Positions 10,912 to 19,611 of a DNA stretch of 64,000 nt are shown here, piece after piece; position 1 is the stretch's first letter; the number at the start of each line of letters is the position of its first letter. The DNA is from a virus: positions 47,100 through 111,099 of IMG/VR virus record IMGVR_UViG_3300049255_000272; one strand, 5' to 3'. The notes under the pieces were generated by a model. That model had not been told where the DNA came from, did not search any database, and saw only the letters and a program-made list of their open reading frames with translations. Position numbers and translations under genes: made by a program.

Positions 10912-13900
10912 TGGGCATCTATAGATACCAGTCCAACCCGATCAATCAGACTGCGCTCGAGAATGTCATCGACGCGGGCGCGGTGATCACTGGTGTCTCG
11001 AATGCGACGATCTACGTCGATATCTATCTCGACGATGACTCGCTGAAGCCAGATCTCGATCTGGCGATGAGCTATGTCGGTTTCGTGCCGTACACGGGTT
11101 TGTCGCCGACCGGACTAGCTCCGCCTCTCCAAATCCTCACTCCGAGCGGTCTGCCTTGGGACCTCTACATCACTGACACCGGTCAGATTTATTCACTCAG
11201 CCCCTCTGGAGTTACAGGGCCTCTCAGCGCGACTGGACCGACCGGTCCCCAAGGCCCGCAGGGTTCTCCGGGAGTTACTGGTCCGACCGGGCCTCAAGGC
11301 AATGATGGAGTTACTGGTCCGACCGGTCCGCAAGGGCAGCAGGGTTCTCCAGGCGCGACGGGACCTCAGGGTGATCAGGGGACCCCTGGCGTCACCGGTT
11401 CTACTGGCCCGCAAGGAGAAACCGGACCAGTCGGCTCCACAGGCGCAACGGGTCCCCAGGGTGCGACGGGTGTCGACGGGGCTACGGGCGCCACAGGACC
11501 GCAAGGACAGCAAGGATCGCCAGGCGTAACTGGCTCAACCGGAGCGCAAGGGCCGACTGGAGAAGTCGGTTCCACTGGCGCTACAGGCCCGCAAGGTCCC
11601 CAAGGTGCTACAGGGGCAACCGGTCCACAGGGAGATCAAGGCTCGCCGGGTGTCACGGGGTCCACGGGTCCTCAGGGCCAGCAGGGTTCCCCTGGTGTCA
11701 CGGGCTCGACCGGTCCTCAAGGTACCACGGGCCCTCAAGGCGCAACTGGCGTAGATGGTGCCACTGGAGCTACAGGACCGCAAGGCAGCCAAGGCTCTCC
11801 AGGAGTCACCGGGTCCACGGGACCTGTTGGTTCTACCGGTGCAACTGGGCCCCAAGGAGCAACTGGAGCCACGGGTCCGCAAGGATCAACGGGCTCTATT
11901 GGACCGACCGGTTCTACAGGTCCTCAGGGCGATCAGGGCAGCCCAGGAGTCACGGGAGCAACTGGCCCCCAGGGATCGACTGGCAGCATCGGACCAACGG
12001 GAGCAACTGGCCCTCAAGGGGATCAAGGTTCTCCCGGAGTAACGGGGTCTACAGGTCCCCAAGGGCCGACTGGACAGCAAGGATCGACTGGCGCAACTGG
12101 ACCTCAGGGTCCTACGGGTGACGTCGGAGCCACGGGAGCGACCGGCCCGCAAGGTGAACAGGGATCTCCCGGGGTTACAGGTGCCACTGGCCCGCAGGGC
12201 ACTCAAGGGTCACCAGGAGTTACCGGCAGCACTGGCCCTCAGGGTTCTACCGGGCCAATTGGTTCCACTGGAGCTACAGGGCCGGACGGGGCCACCGGCG
12301 CTACAGGCCCGCAGGGTAGTCAGGGATCTCCCGGGGTTACAGGTGCCACTGGCCCGCAGGGAAGCCCTGGGATTACGGGGTCTACTGGCCCGCAAGGGTC
12401 TCCGGGTGTTACTGGCGCAACTGGTCCCCAGGGCCAGACCGGTCCGATTGGCGCGACTGGCCCCCAGGGATCTCCCGGTGTCACCGGTAGCACCGGGCCC
12501 CAAGGACCTACGGGAAACATCGGACCTACAGGTTCAACTGGCCCACAGGGAGAGACCGGGCCTGTTGGATCGACGGGAGCGACTGGGCCCCAAGGTGCGA
12601 CCGGAGATGTTGGACCGACCGGAAGCACAGGCCCGCAAGGCTCCCAAGGTTCACCGGGTGTCACAGGTGCGACTGGTTCTATTGGACCGCAGGGATCTCC
12701 TGGCGTTATAGGAGCGACCGGACCGCAGGGTGCTACTGGTGCTGACGGGGTCACTGGCGCCACAGGACCTCAAGGCTCACCAGGCATCACGGGAGCGACC
12801 GGACCAATAGGGTCTACGGGGTCGACCGGCCCGCAAGGACCAACCGGCCAGATCGGTTCCACAGGTGCAACTGGTCCGCAAGGAACTCAAGGATCGCCAG
12901 GCGTCACGGGTCCAACGGGCCCCCAAGGCGCTCAGGGATCGCCTGGTGTCACTGGCAGCACAGGTCCTCAGGGCCAAACTGGATCGACTGGTCCACAGGG
13001 CCCAACCGGATCGACAGGACCGCAAGGACCTCAAGGATCACCGGGAGTCACAGGTTCCACAGGACCTCAGGGACCGACTGGCGATGTCGGACCGACCGGT
13101 GCTACCGGACCTCAGGGAACACAAGGATCGCCAGGAGTCACAGGAGCGACAGGTGCTCAGGGCTCGACCGGTCCTGTGGGTAGCACTGGCGCAACCGGTC
13201 CCCAAGGTCCAACCGGCCCGATCGGGTCTACCGGTGCGACCGGCCCGCAAGGTCAGCAGGGCTCTCCTGGCGTCACGGGGTCAACCGGACCTCAAGGACA
13301 ACAAGGAAGTCCGGGAGTTACTGGGTCGACTGGACCGCAAGGCTCAACCGGAAGTACAGGCCCCCAAGGGTCCCCTGGCGTAAAGGGCGCCACAGGGCCT
13401 CAGGGCTCAACTGGCCCGATAGGGTCTACGGGCGCCACCGGTCCACAGGGGCAAACCGGCCCGATCGGTTCGACGGGTGCAACCGGTCCGACTGGTCCTG
13501 TAGGCAGCACTGGCGCCATTGGACCTCAGGGTCAGCAAGGATCTCCTGGAGTCACCGGGGTCACTGGTTCAACGGGCCCGCAAGGTTCGCAGGGATCGCC
13601 AGGAGTTACGGGTCCTACCGGTCCTACCGGTCCTCAGGGACAAACTGGTCCGATTGGCAGCACTGGCGCTACAGGCCCCCAAGGTCAACAGGGCAGCCCA
13701 GGGGTCACGGGTGCCACTGGCCCTCAAGGTTCGCAGGGGTCGCCGGGAGTCACAGGAGCAACTGGACCACAAGGATCGACTGGCCCAATTGGGAGCACCG
13801 GAGCCACAGGACCGCAAGGTTCAACTGGCCCCATAGGATCCACAGGAGCAACTGGACCCCAAGGCCCGCAGGGTTCACCCGGAGTCACAGGAAATACGGG

Positions 13901-15614
13901 CCCAACCGGTCCTATTGGTCCTCAGGGATCCCCGGGGGTAACCGGAACTACAGGACCCCAGGGCCCAACTGGACAAATCGGTAGTACGGGTTCCACTGGA
14001 CCGCAGGGTGCCACGGGTCCGGTCGGTTCTACTGGTGCCACTGGCCCCACCGGTCCGCAAGGTCAGCAGGGTAGTCCAGGGGTAACGGGAAGCACCGGAC
14101 CGCAGGGTGCTACGGGCCCGGTTGGTTCAACTGGTGCCACCGGTCCTCAAGGCGCACAAGGTTCGCCTGGAGTAACTGGGTCGACTGGCCCGATTGGAAG
14201 CACTGGCGCGACCGGTCCGCATGGTCCAACTGGACAGATCGGTGCGACTGGACCCACCGGTCCGCAAGGAGCGACTGGTCCTATCGGGAGCACCGGCGCT
14301 ACAGGTCCACAGGGACCTCAAGGTTCACCCGGAGTCACTGGGTCGACTGGGCCGCAAGGTCCTCAGGGTTCACCTGGTGTTACCGGCGCTACAGGACCAC
14401 AAGGTGCAACTGGGCCCATTGGATCTACCGGCGCCACCGGACCTCAAGGATCCCAAGGGAGCCCCGGAGTCACGGGTTCCACTGGTCCTATTGGTAGCAC
14501 CGGAGCCACGGGTCCTCAAGGATCGACTGGTCCCATTGGTCCTCAGGGTGCGACCGGCCCCATTGGAGCTACAGGAGCGACCGGACCGCAAGGCGCGACA
14601 GGACCAACTGGAGCCGCTGGTCGCACTGGCGCTACAGGTCCACAAGGGCAGCAGGGTTCACCTGGAATCACGGGGGCTACTGGGCCACAAGGTCCGACCG
14701 GACCAATTGGCGCTACGGGAGCAACCGGGCCTCAAGGACAGACAGGCCCTGTCGGAAGTACAGGATCTACCGGGCCGCAAGGCCCTCAGGGTTCACCTGG
14801 TGTTACCGGCGCTACAGGACCACAAGGGCTGCAGGGTTCTCCCGGAGTTACCGGGGCCACTGGGCCGACAGGACCGATAGGGCCCCAGGGTGCACAGGGA
14901 TCTCCAGGCGCTACAGGTCCACAAGGGCAGCAAGGATCTCCTGGAGCAACAGGTCCTCAAGGTGCTACGGGACCGGTCGGATCGCAAGGACCTACTGGCC
15001 AAATTGGACCGACGGGTGCCACAGGACCACAAGGCGCCACCGGCCCCGCCGGATCAACTGGAGCTACCGGTCCGCAGGGGACTCAAGGCTCGCCAGGTGT
15101 TACCGGATCGACCGGTCCGCAAGGTGCTCAAGGTTCACCAGGTGTCACCGGGTCGACGGGACCGCAAGGCGCGACAGGACCAACTGGAGCCGCTGGTCGC
15201 ACTGGCGCTACGGGGCCTCAAGGAGCAACAGGGCCACAAGGGCAAACTGGCCCCCAGGGAGCAACGGGTCCTGTTGGAAGCACCGGTGCAACTGGACCGC
15301 AAGGAGCAACCGGTCCGTCAGTCACCGGTCCTAGCTACAATGACTTCCTGCTCGCTTGCAACGATCCCGTCGAGGTCACCAACGATTACGCAGCGACTTA
15401 CTCTGGGAGCAAGGTCTATCGAGAGACTTGGACGAATCACGCTACGAGCACCCTCCTCAAATCCATCGACTACACCTACTCGGGTTCTCGAGTCACGCAG
15501 GAAGTTCGCAAAACCTATGCTTCTGATGGCGTCACCGTCATTGGACAAGTGACGATCACATATACCTACTCAGGTAACACGCTCATTTCGTACACCGAAG
15601 TCAGGAATATCTAA
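10911..15614 (+). CDS. Giant collagen-like fibre protein 2
   Basis: The 1,567-residue protein has three parts: an N-terminal globular domain of about 100 residues ([18 protein letters not shown] ... [16 protein letters not shown]), about 450 Gly-X-Y triplets (residues about 105-1473) and a C-terminal beta-rich domain of about 94 residues with paired YTYSGS/YTYSGN turns. The repeat differs from protein 1 in favouring GST, GQQ and GSQ triplets over the acidic GDQ/ADG ones, so it is less charged. The distinct end domains suggest that the two collagens occupy different positions or join end to end; that is inference. The start overlaps the stop of protein 1 (TAATG), and the stop overlaps the start of an endonuclease gene in the same way. 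Confidence 0.85.
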   Translation: MGIYRYQSNPINQTALENVIDAGAVITGVSNATIYVDIYLDDDSLKPDLDLAMSYVGFVPYTGLSPTGLAPPLQILTPSGLPWDLYITDTGQIYSLSPSGVTGPLSATGPTGPQGPQGSPGVTGPTGPQGNDGVTGPTGPQGQQGSPGATGPQGDQGTPGVTGSTGPQGETGPVGSTGATGPQGATGVDGATGATGPQGQQGSPGVTGSTGAQGPTGEVGSTGATGPQGPQGATGATGPQGDQGSPGVTGSTGPQGQQGSPGVTGSTGPQGTTGPQGATGVDGATGATGPQGSQGSPGVTGSTGPVGSTGATGPQGATGATGPQGSTGSIGPTGSTGPQGDQGSPGVTGATGPQGSTGSIGPTGATGPQGDQGSPGVTGSTGPQGPTGQQGSTGATGPQGPTGDVGATGATGPQGEQGSPGVTGATGPQGTQGSPGVTGSTGPQGSTGPIGSTGATGPDGATGATGPQGSQGSPGVTGATGPQGSPGITGSTGPQGSPGVTGATGPQGQTGPIGATGPQGSPGVTGSTGPQGPTGNIGPTGSTGPQGETGPVGSTGATGPQGATGDVGPTGSTGPQGSQGSPGVTGATGSIGPQGSPGVIGATGPQGATGADGVTGATGPQGSPGITGATGPIGSTGSTGPQGPTGQIGSTGATGPQGTQGSPGVTGPTGPQGAQGSPGVTGSTGPQGQTGSTGPQGPTGSTGPQGPQGSPGVTGSTGPQGPTGDVGPTGATGPQGTQGSPGVTGATGAQGSTGPVGSTGATGPQGPTGPIGSTGATGPQGQQGSPGVTGSTGPQGQQGSPGVTGSTGPQGSTGSTGPQGSPGVKGATGPQGSTGPIGSTGATGPQGQTGPIGSTGATGPTGPVGSTGAIGPQGQQGSPGVTGVTGSTGPQGSQGSPGVTGPTGPTGPQGQTGPIGSTGATGPQGQQGSPGVTGATGPQGSQGSPGVTGATGPQGSTGPIGSTGATGPQGSTGPIGSTGATGPQGPQGSPGVTGNTGPTGPIGPQGSPGVTGTTGPQGPTGQIGSTGSTGPQGATGPVGSTGATGPTGPQGQQGSPGVTGSTGPQGATGPVGSTGATGPQGAQGSPGVTGSTGPIGSTGATGPHGPTGQIGATGPTGPQGATGPIGSTGATGPQGPQGSPGVTGSTGPQGPQGSPGVTGATGPQGATGPIGSTGATGPQGSQGSPGVTGSTGPIGSTGATGPQGSTGPIGPQGATGPIGATGATGPQGATGPTGAAGRTGATGPQGQQGSPGITGATGPQGPTGPIGATGATGPQGQTGPVGSTGSTGPQGPQGSPGVTGATGPQGLQGSPGVTGATGPTGPIGPQGAQGSPGATGPQGQQGSPGATGPQGATGPVGSQGPTGQIGPTGATGPQGATGPAGSTGATGPQGTQGSPGVTGSTGPQGAQGSPGVTGSTGPQGATGPTGAAGRTGATGPQGATGPQGQTGPQGATGPVGSTGATGPQGATGPSVTGPSYNDFLLACNDPVEVTNDYAATYSGSKVYRETWTNHATSTLLKSIDYTYSGSRVTQEVRKTYASDGVTVIGQVTITYTYSGNTLISYTEVRNI

Positions 15615-16051
15615 TGCCGTACAAAGACCCCCAGAAAAGGAAGGCAGCATCTATAGAACGGAGTAAGAAAAGCCGTGAACTGAATCCAGAAGCGTATGCC
15701 GCCAGCAAAAAAAGAAGTGTTGCGACTCGGCGCGAACGCGATGGGTTAGATCCTCTCCACTCTGAGAGCGTCCGTCGACGAAACCTCAAGAACGATTACG
15801 GCATCCCTCCTGAAGACTATGATCAAATTCTCGTTGAACAGAATGGAGTCTGTGCCATATGTCGCGAGAAGGAAGTGCGCACGATAAACGGCAAAGTCAT
15901 CCGTCTTTCCGTGGACCGCGATCACAAGACAAACGTGATCCGTGGTCTTCTATGCACAGATTGCAATAGGGCTCTTGAGCTGATGAAAGACAGTTCCATT
16001 CAGTTGCGGATGGCCGCCGAGTATCTGGAGAAGTCAAAGTGCCCGCGGTGA
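15614..16051 (+). CDS. HNH homing endonuclease, endonuclease VII-like
   Basis: The protein has 145 residues. The C-terminal half matches the recombination endonuclease VII fold: NGVCAIC, then SVDRDHKT (the catalytic His-bearing strand), VIRGLLCTDCN and a closing helix ending in EYLEK. The two CxxC pairs should bind zinc. The N-terminus is Lys/Arg-rich and probably binds DNA. Genes of this type are usually free-standing homing endonucleases in phages. The gene is more AT-rich than its neighbours. It starts in a TAATG overlap with the collagen gene and ends inside the next structural gene by 13 bases. Its YLEK codons contain the GGAG that serves as ribosome binding site for that gene. Confidence 0.85.
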   Translation: MPYKDPQKRKAASIERSKKSRELNPEAYAASKKRSVATRRERDGLDPLHSESVRRRNLKNDYGIPPEDYDQILVEQNGVCAICREKEVRTINGKVIRLSVDRDHKTNVIRGLLCTDCNRALELMKDSSIQLRMAAEYLEKSKCPR

Positions 16052-17475
16052 TAGTAGCTGCTCCCGCCCCGATCTTCGTCGATACGAGCCAGGGGACCCC
16101 CGGATTCCCCTCGCCCACGGGCGGGGTGATGACTGTGCAGGGCCAAAACGGCATGATGCCAGTTGGCGTGACGGGACCCATTCAAGTCACGCAGCCGACC
16201 GCAGCGAACCTCAATGCGACCGTGGTCGGACTTGGTGCCGCTGGCGGCCCCACAGGTGGAGTTCTTTCCACTCAAATTCCTGATACAACAGGCTCTGGGC
16301 TTCTGAATGCGTTGAATGCAGCGGTTCAGGTGGCACTCGCGGGATCGCAGAGCGTTGGATTCCAGCTTCTTTCAGGTACACTCATCGGCACGATCGTTCC
16401 CGAAATCTCCTTTGATGGTGGAACTACTTGGAACACGTCATTTTTTGACGATCCGGCGACAGGTTCCAAAGCTTCGACTATCGTATTCTCTTCGGCGAAT
16501 GGAACTACAGGTAAAACGATCGTCGGTGCAGGTGGCGCATCGCACGCTCGCGTCAGAGTTTCTGCGTTCACTTCAGGCTCGGCGAACTGTGCGATGCGGG
16601 CGAGCCAAGTTAGAGATCCATCCACTCTGTTCGATGGTCCAATTGGCGTTACTGGCGCCATGCCACCTACAGCCGCCATGGTTGGAGGTATCGACGCTTC
16701 CAACACTCTGCGCTCTATTATTACCGACGTTAATGGTCTCGCTCTAACTGGAAATTTTGCCTACGCGGCGGCAGTCGCAAGGATTTCTGGTGCATACGTC
16801 GGCCACACGGTTGGTTTCAATTCTTCGGGTTCTGCGGGACAATTGTCTGCGACTGCATATACAGAGCAGACTTCCGCTGCAATTCGATCCCTCAAATCGG
16901 CGAGTGCGAGTGATGCCTCAGCGGGCACGGGCGCTCAGCAAGTCACGGTAGTCGGATTCGACGGAAACATGAACCGACTCACTGAAGTTGTGTCCATGAA
17001 CGGCACGACAGCAGTGGCAACGGTGAACAGCTACCGATTCATCGAGAGCCTTATAGTGACGAGGGCTGGTAGCGGTGGGGTGAACGCAGGGGTCATCACG
17101 CTCTACGTGAACAACGCGGGTGGCGGCGGGACGATCACGACTATCGGCACTGGCTCGATCATCGCAGGTGGTGACAATCAGACGTTCTTGGGGATGCATT
17201 ACGTTCAGACCGGAAAGACCTGCTACATCGTCGGCATTCAGTGGGATAACACGGGAGTTGAGAGTTCATTCACGACACTCCTTCGCGTCATCAATCCAAT
17301 CGCAACCGGACCCGCCGAGACCACGCTTCATGTTGGCCCAGGGGCTCGCTATGGAGGATATGCTCGCTCGACAGAACCAACTTCTGTCATTGCGGGTCCG
17401 GCGCGCATTCGGTTCTACAGGGCGAGCACTTCGGGAAATCTAATTGATGCATCTTTCGACTGGGTGGAGTTCTAA
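16039..17475 (+). CDS. Beta-rich virion or fibre protein A
   Basis: The 478-residue protein starts at a GTG, with GGAG (16027-16030) 8 bases upstream inside the endonuclease gene. The C-terminal part (residues about 290-400: DASAGTGAQQVTV, VVSMNGTTAV, DNQTFLGMHYVQTGKTCYI) is repeated in the next gene, which shows a recent domain duplication. The N-terminal part is Thr/Gly/Ala-rich with short beta strands. There is no signal or membrane segment. It is most likely a tail-fibre or capsid-surface component, given its place after the collagen-like genes. No specific family is recognised. Confidence 0.6.
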   Translation: MPAVIVAAPAPIFVDTSQGTPGFPSPTGGVMTVQGQNGMMPVGVTGPIQVTQPTAANLNATVVGLGAAGGPTGGVLSTQIPDTTGSGLLNALNAAVQVALAGSQSVGFQLLSGTLIGTIVPEISFDGGTTWNTSFFDDPATGSKASTIVFSSANGTTGKTIVGAGGASHARVRVSAFTSGSANCAMRASQVRDPSTLFDGPIGVTGAMPPTAAMVGGIDASNTLRSIITDVNGLALTGNFAYAAAVARISGAYVGHTVGFNSSGSAGQLSATAYTEQTSAAIRSLKSASASDASAGTGAQQVTVVGFDGNMNRLTEVVSMNGTTAVATVNSYRFIESLIVTRAGSGGVNAGVITLYVNNAGGGGTITTIGTGSIIAGGDNQTFLGMHYVQTGKTCYIVGIQWDNTGVESSFTTLLRVINPIATGPAETTLHVGPGARYGGYARSTEPTSVIAGPARIRFYRASTSGNLIDASFDWVEF

Positions 17476-17477
17476 AC

Positions 17478-18236
17478 ATGGGTCTTGGACTACTCGACGG
17501 CACGCAAGCGCTCACAACTCTCGATCTTGCCAGGATTGGCGGACTGCCCCCGAGTGCGACTCGAGGTGTTGCCGTTGGTTACGTCGGCACGTCCGGTACG
17601 GGTGGGAAGGTCGTTCGCGCCACGGTATACGCGCCTCAGGGGGCCAACGCCCAACGCAGCCTTGTCTCTTCGAGTGTGAACGATGCCTCGGCGGGGACGG
17701 GAGCCCAACAGGTCACGGTCAGCTACCTCGATACAACCTTTACGCTCAATCAAGAAGTCGTGACGATGAATGGCACGACGGCCGTGAATACCGTGAGCAC
17801 CACCATCGCGTTCATCGAGGCCATGTTGGTCACAATGACGGGGACGACTGGTGGCAACGTCGGCACTATTAGCATCGATGTTAACACGGGCGGTACCGGA
17901 GGCGCTTGGGGATCTATTGCGGCGACCGACAACCAGACATTCTGGGCACAGCACTATGTGCCAACAGGTGTGACCTGTTACATCCTCGACATCTACGCCG
18001 GAGCGACGGCGGCTGGAGGTGCGACTAATTTGATGCACCAGCAAAATCCACTCGCGACCAATCTCCCGCAGCTCAATATGGGCGGCTTTTTCCCGCACGG
18101 GGGTCCTGGCGAAGTGCTTGTGCCCTTCGGGACGGCGATCCCGGTGCTTGGCCCTGACTTCATCTTCGTCAACGAGAAGCCTGGCGCGGCAACGGTATCA
18201 ACAGCCTACGCGACGTTCGAATATGTCCAATTCTAG
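17478..18236 (+). CDS. Beta-rich virion or fibre protein B, paralogue of the 16039 gene
   Basis: The 252-residue protein starts 2 bases after its paralogue. Most of it is the same domain as the C-terminal part of the 16039 protein: DASAGTGAQQVTV, VVTMNGTTAV, DNQTFWAQHYVPTGVTCYI. It lacks the long N-terminal region of that protein, so the pair could be alternative or stacked parts of one structure. The start ATG follows directly on the upstream stop, which suggests translation coupling. The function is unknown and a structural role is inferred from composition and tandem arrangement. Confidence 0.6.
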   Translation: MGLGLLDGTQALTTLDLARIGGLPPSATRGVAVGYVGTSGTGGKVVRATVYAPQGANAQRSLVSSSVNDASAGTGAQQVTVSYLDTTFTLNQEVVTMNGTTAVNTVSTTIAFIEAMLVTMTGTTGGNVGTISIDVNTGGTGGAWGSIAATDNQTFWAQHYVPTGVTCYILDIYAGATAAGGATNLMHQQNPLATNLPQLNMGGFFPHGGPGEVLVPFGTAIPVLGPDFIFVNEKPGAATVSTAYATFEYVQF

Positions 18237-18285
18237 ATCGTCTATCATCTTCCATCATTGCTAGATGATTCAGGAGACGAAACAT

Positions 18286-19209
18286 ATGACGATCACCGCC
18301 GTTACAGTCCCGACACCTCCGAATTCGAACATGGACCGAGCCATGTTTCTGTGGGTTCCTGCTACAGGTAGCTCGGGCGTCATCGGGAGCGACGCCAACA
18401 TCCAGAGCGTGTTGAACTGGTGCTCGTCGAAGGGGGTCAACCTCATCTTCCTCGACATGTGGGAGTATATCGGTGGCTCGAACTGGAGTGTGGCCAACCA
18501 GCAGCAAATGGCGAAGTTCATTCACTGGTGCCACGCTTCCGGTATCCGCGTCTACGCCCTCGCCGGCGACACCACGTGGGGTCAGCAGCAGGGCTGGGTG
18601 GCTTCCAACATCATCAAGAACATCGCGCAGTTCAACGCCATTGCGCAGACCGGCTCCATCACGAACGAGGCTGGTGGCTTCGACGGGCTCATTTTCGACG
18701 TCGAATACTACTCGGTCACCGGGTACACGACTGCGGACCCGATCGGTCTGTGTGACCTGATGCAGGCTGCTCGTCGCGTGCTTCACATCCCGGTCGGATG
18801 TTTCGCCACCGAGTGGCTCGCAGATCCGTCCTCTGCAGCGCTCTCTTTCTCCTACAACGGCAAGGCGAGCCAGCTCGAGGGTCTGAACCTCATTGATAAC
18901 GCGGACTTCGTTGCGGTCGGGTGTTACTCCAACAACTCGACAACGCAGATCAATGAGTTCGCGTTCTGGTACAACTACGCGAGCGTGACGGCCTCGGCGC
19001 GTGATTTTGGCCTGTTCTGCGGATCAGAGACTGATTCGGGCCTTGGTAACGAGTCCTACTGGACTGGAGCTCCAGGCGCTCTCGCGACGATGGAGACCGC
19101 TCACACGGCAATCTCCAACGCGTACACGTCGCAAACCACGCCGTGGACCAACATGAGCTTCCGCGGCCAGTGCATCGACGCGTACGCCTCGTATTCCCAG
19201 ATGACCTGA
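18286..19209 (+). CDS. TIM-barrel glycoside-hydrolase-like protein
   Basis: The ATG at 18286 is chosen because AGGAGACG (18272-18279) lies at the right distance; the upstream ATG at 18265 has no such site. This gives 307 residues. Strand-helix alternation with GVNLIFLDMW, GIRVYALAGD and GGFDGLIFDVEYY fits a (beta/alpha)8 barrel of the glycoside hydrolase kind, where the D.E of FDVEYY would sit at the end of strand 4 as catalytic acids. Phages use such enzymes to cut host surface polysaccharide. Here it lies between fibre genes and the glycan module. No signal peptide is seen, as expected for a virion part. The substrate cannot be told. Confidence 0.5.
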   Translation: MTITAVTVPTPPNSNMDRAMFLWVPATGSSGVIGSDANIQSVLNWCSSKGVNLIFLDMWEYIGGSNWSVANQQQMAKFIHWCHASGIRVYALAGDTTWGQQQGWVASNIIKNIAQFNAIAQTGSITNEAGGFDGLIFDVEYYSVTGYTTADPIGLCDLMQAARRVLHIPVGCFATEWLADPSSAALSFSYNGKASQLEGLNLIDNADFVAVGCYSNNSTTQINEFAFWYNYASVTASARDFGLFCGSETDSGLGNESYWTGAPGALATMETAHTAISNAYTSQTTPWTNMSFRGQCIDAYASYSQMT

Positions 19210-19221
19210 GTAGGGTGGCGA

Positions 19222-19548
19222 ATGGGTTCGTTCTACAAGCAAGAAGGCGGAAAGTTCCATCTCTTCAACGACGTCGACAAGACGGACGAGAAGGGTGAGA
19301 AACAGACCGTCTCGGAACTTACCCATTCGTCTGAGCAGGTCGTCGTCGCTTGGTGCCGAATCCCGGATCAGCAGAATCGCGTGCACGTCTTCACGCACGG
19401 GACCATGGATGGTATGCAGAAATGGGTCGAAGCCCACAACAGCCATTCGCCTCACAAGGCGCAACTGAAGGTCTTCGACCAATCTGCTCCCATCATGACC
19501 ATCAACCGGGCGATTTCGGACATGGAGTTTTTCGCCACGCTAGTCTAA
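19222..19548 (+). CDS. Small hypothetical protein
   Basis: The 108-residue protein has a mixed charged and hydrophobic composition, with QVVVAWCRIPDQQNRVHVFTHG in its middle (residues about 39-60) suggesting paired strands and MDGMQKWVEAHN a following helix. No family is recognised. The ATG follows GGTGGCGA 12 bases after the previous stop. It is the last gene before a strong hairpin, so it may close the upstream transcript. Confidence 0.5.
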   Translation: MGSFYKQEGGKFHLFNDVDKTDEKGEKQTVSELTHSSEQVVVAWCRIPDQQNRVHVFTHGTMDGMQKWVEAHNSHSPHKAQLKVFDQSAPIMTINRAISDMEFFATLV

Positions 19549-19557
19549 CTCGGTAAC

Positions 19558-19590
19558 GTGTGATTGACCGGCAGGTTCGCCGGTCCACAC
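19558..19590 (+). terminator. Bulged hairpin between the fibre genes and the glycan module
   Basis: GTGTG (19558-19562) pairs with CACAC (19586-19590) and GACCGGC (19566-19572) pairs with GCCGGTC (19579-19585), with a 3-base bulge and a 6-base loop: 12 base pairs in all. It starts 10 bases after the stop at 19548. There is no clear T-run, so it may act as a terminator aided by a factor, or as an RNA-processing or leader structure. Its position also argues that the glycosyltransferase starts at 19612 and not at the TTG at 19564. Confidence 0.55.
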
Positions 19591-19603
19591 GCATACAGAG
19601 ACC
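19589..19603 (+). promoter_or_regulatory. Leader motif ACGCATACAGAGACC upstream of the glycosyltransferase gene
   Basis: This element begins at the end of the hairpin and ends 8 bases before the ATG at 19612. It is identical at 14 of 15 positions to 1643-1657. It probably marks the start region of the glycan-module transcript. Whether it is a promoter or a translation signal cannot be decided from sequence alone. Confidence 0.35.
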
Positions 19604-19611
19604 AAGACCGC

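Noticed and set aside
4024-15614. A CRISPR array or tandem DNA repeat array
   Set aside because: The repeats are at the protein level (Gly-X-Y) with variable codons. There are no identical DNA repeats with unique spacers.
19564-19611. TTG start for the first glycosyltransferase
   Set aside because: The segment is occupied by a strong hairpin and the leader motif, and the GT2 fold begins at the ATG at 19612.
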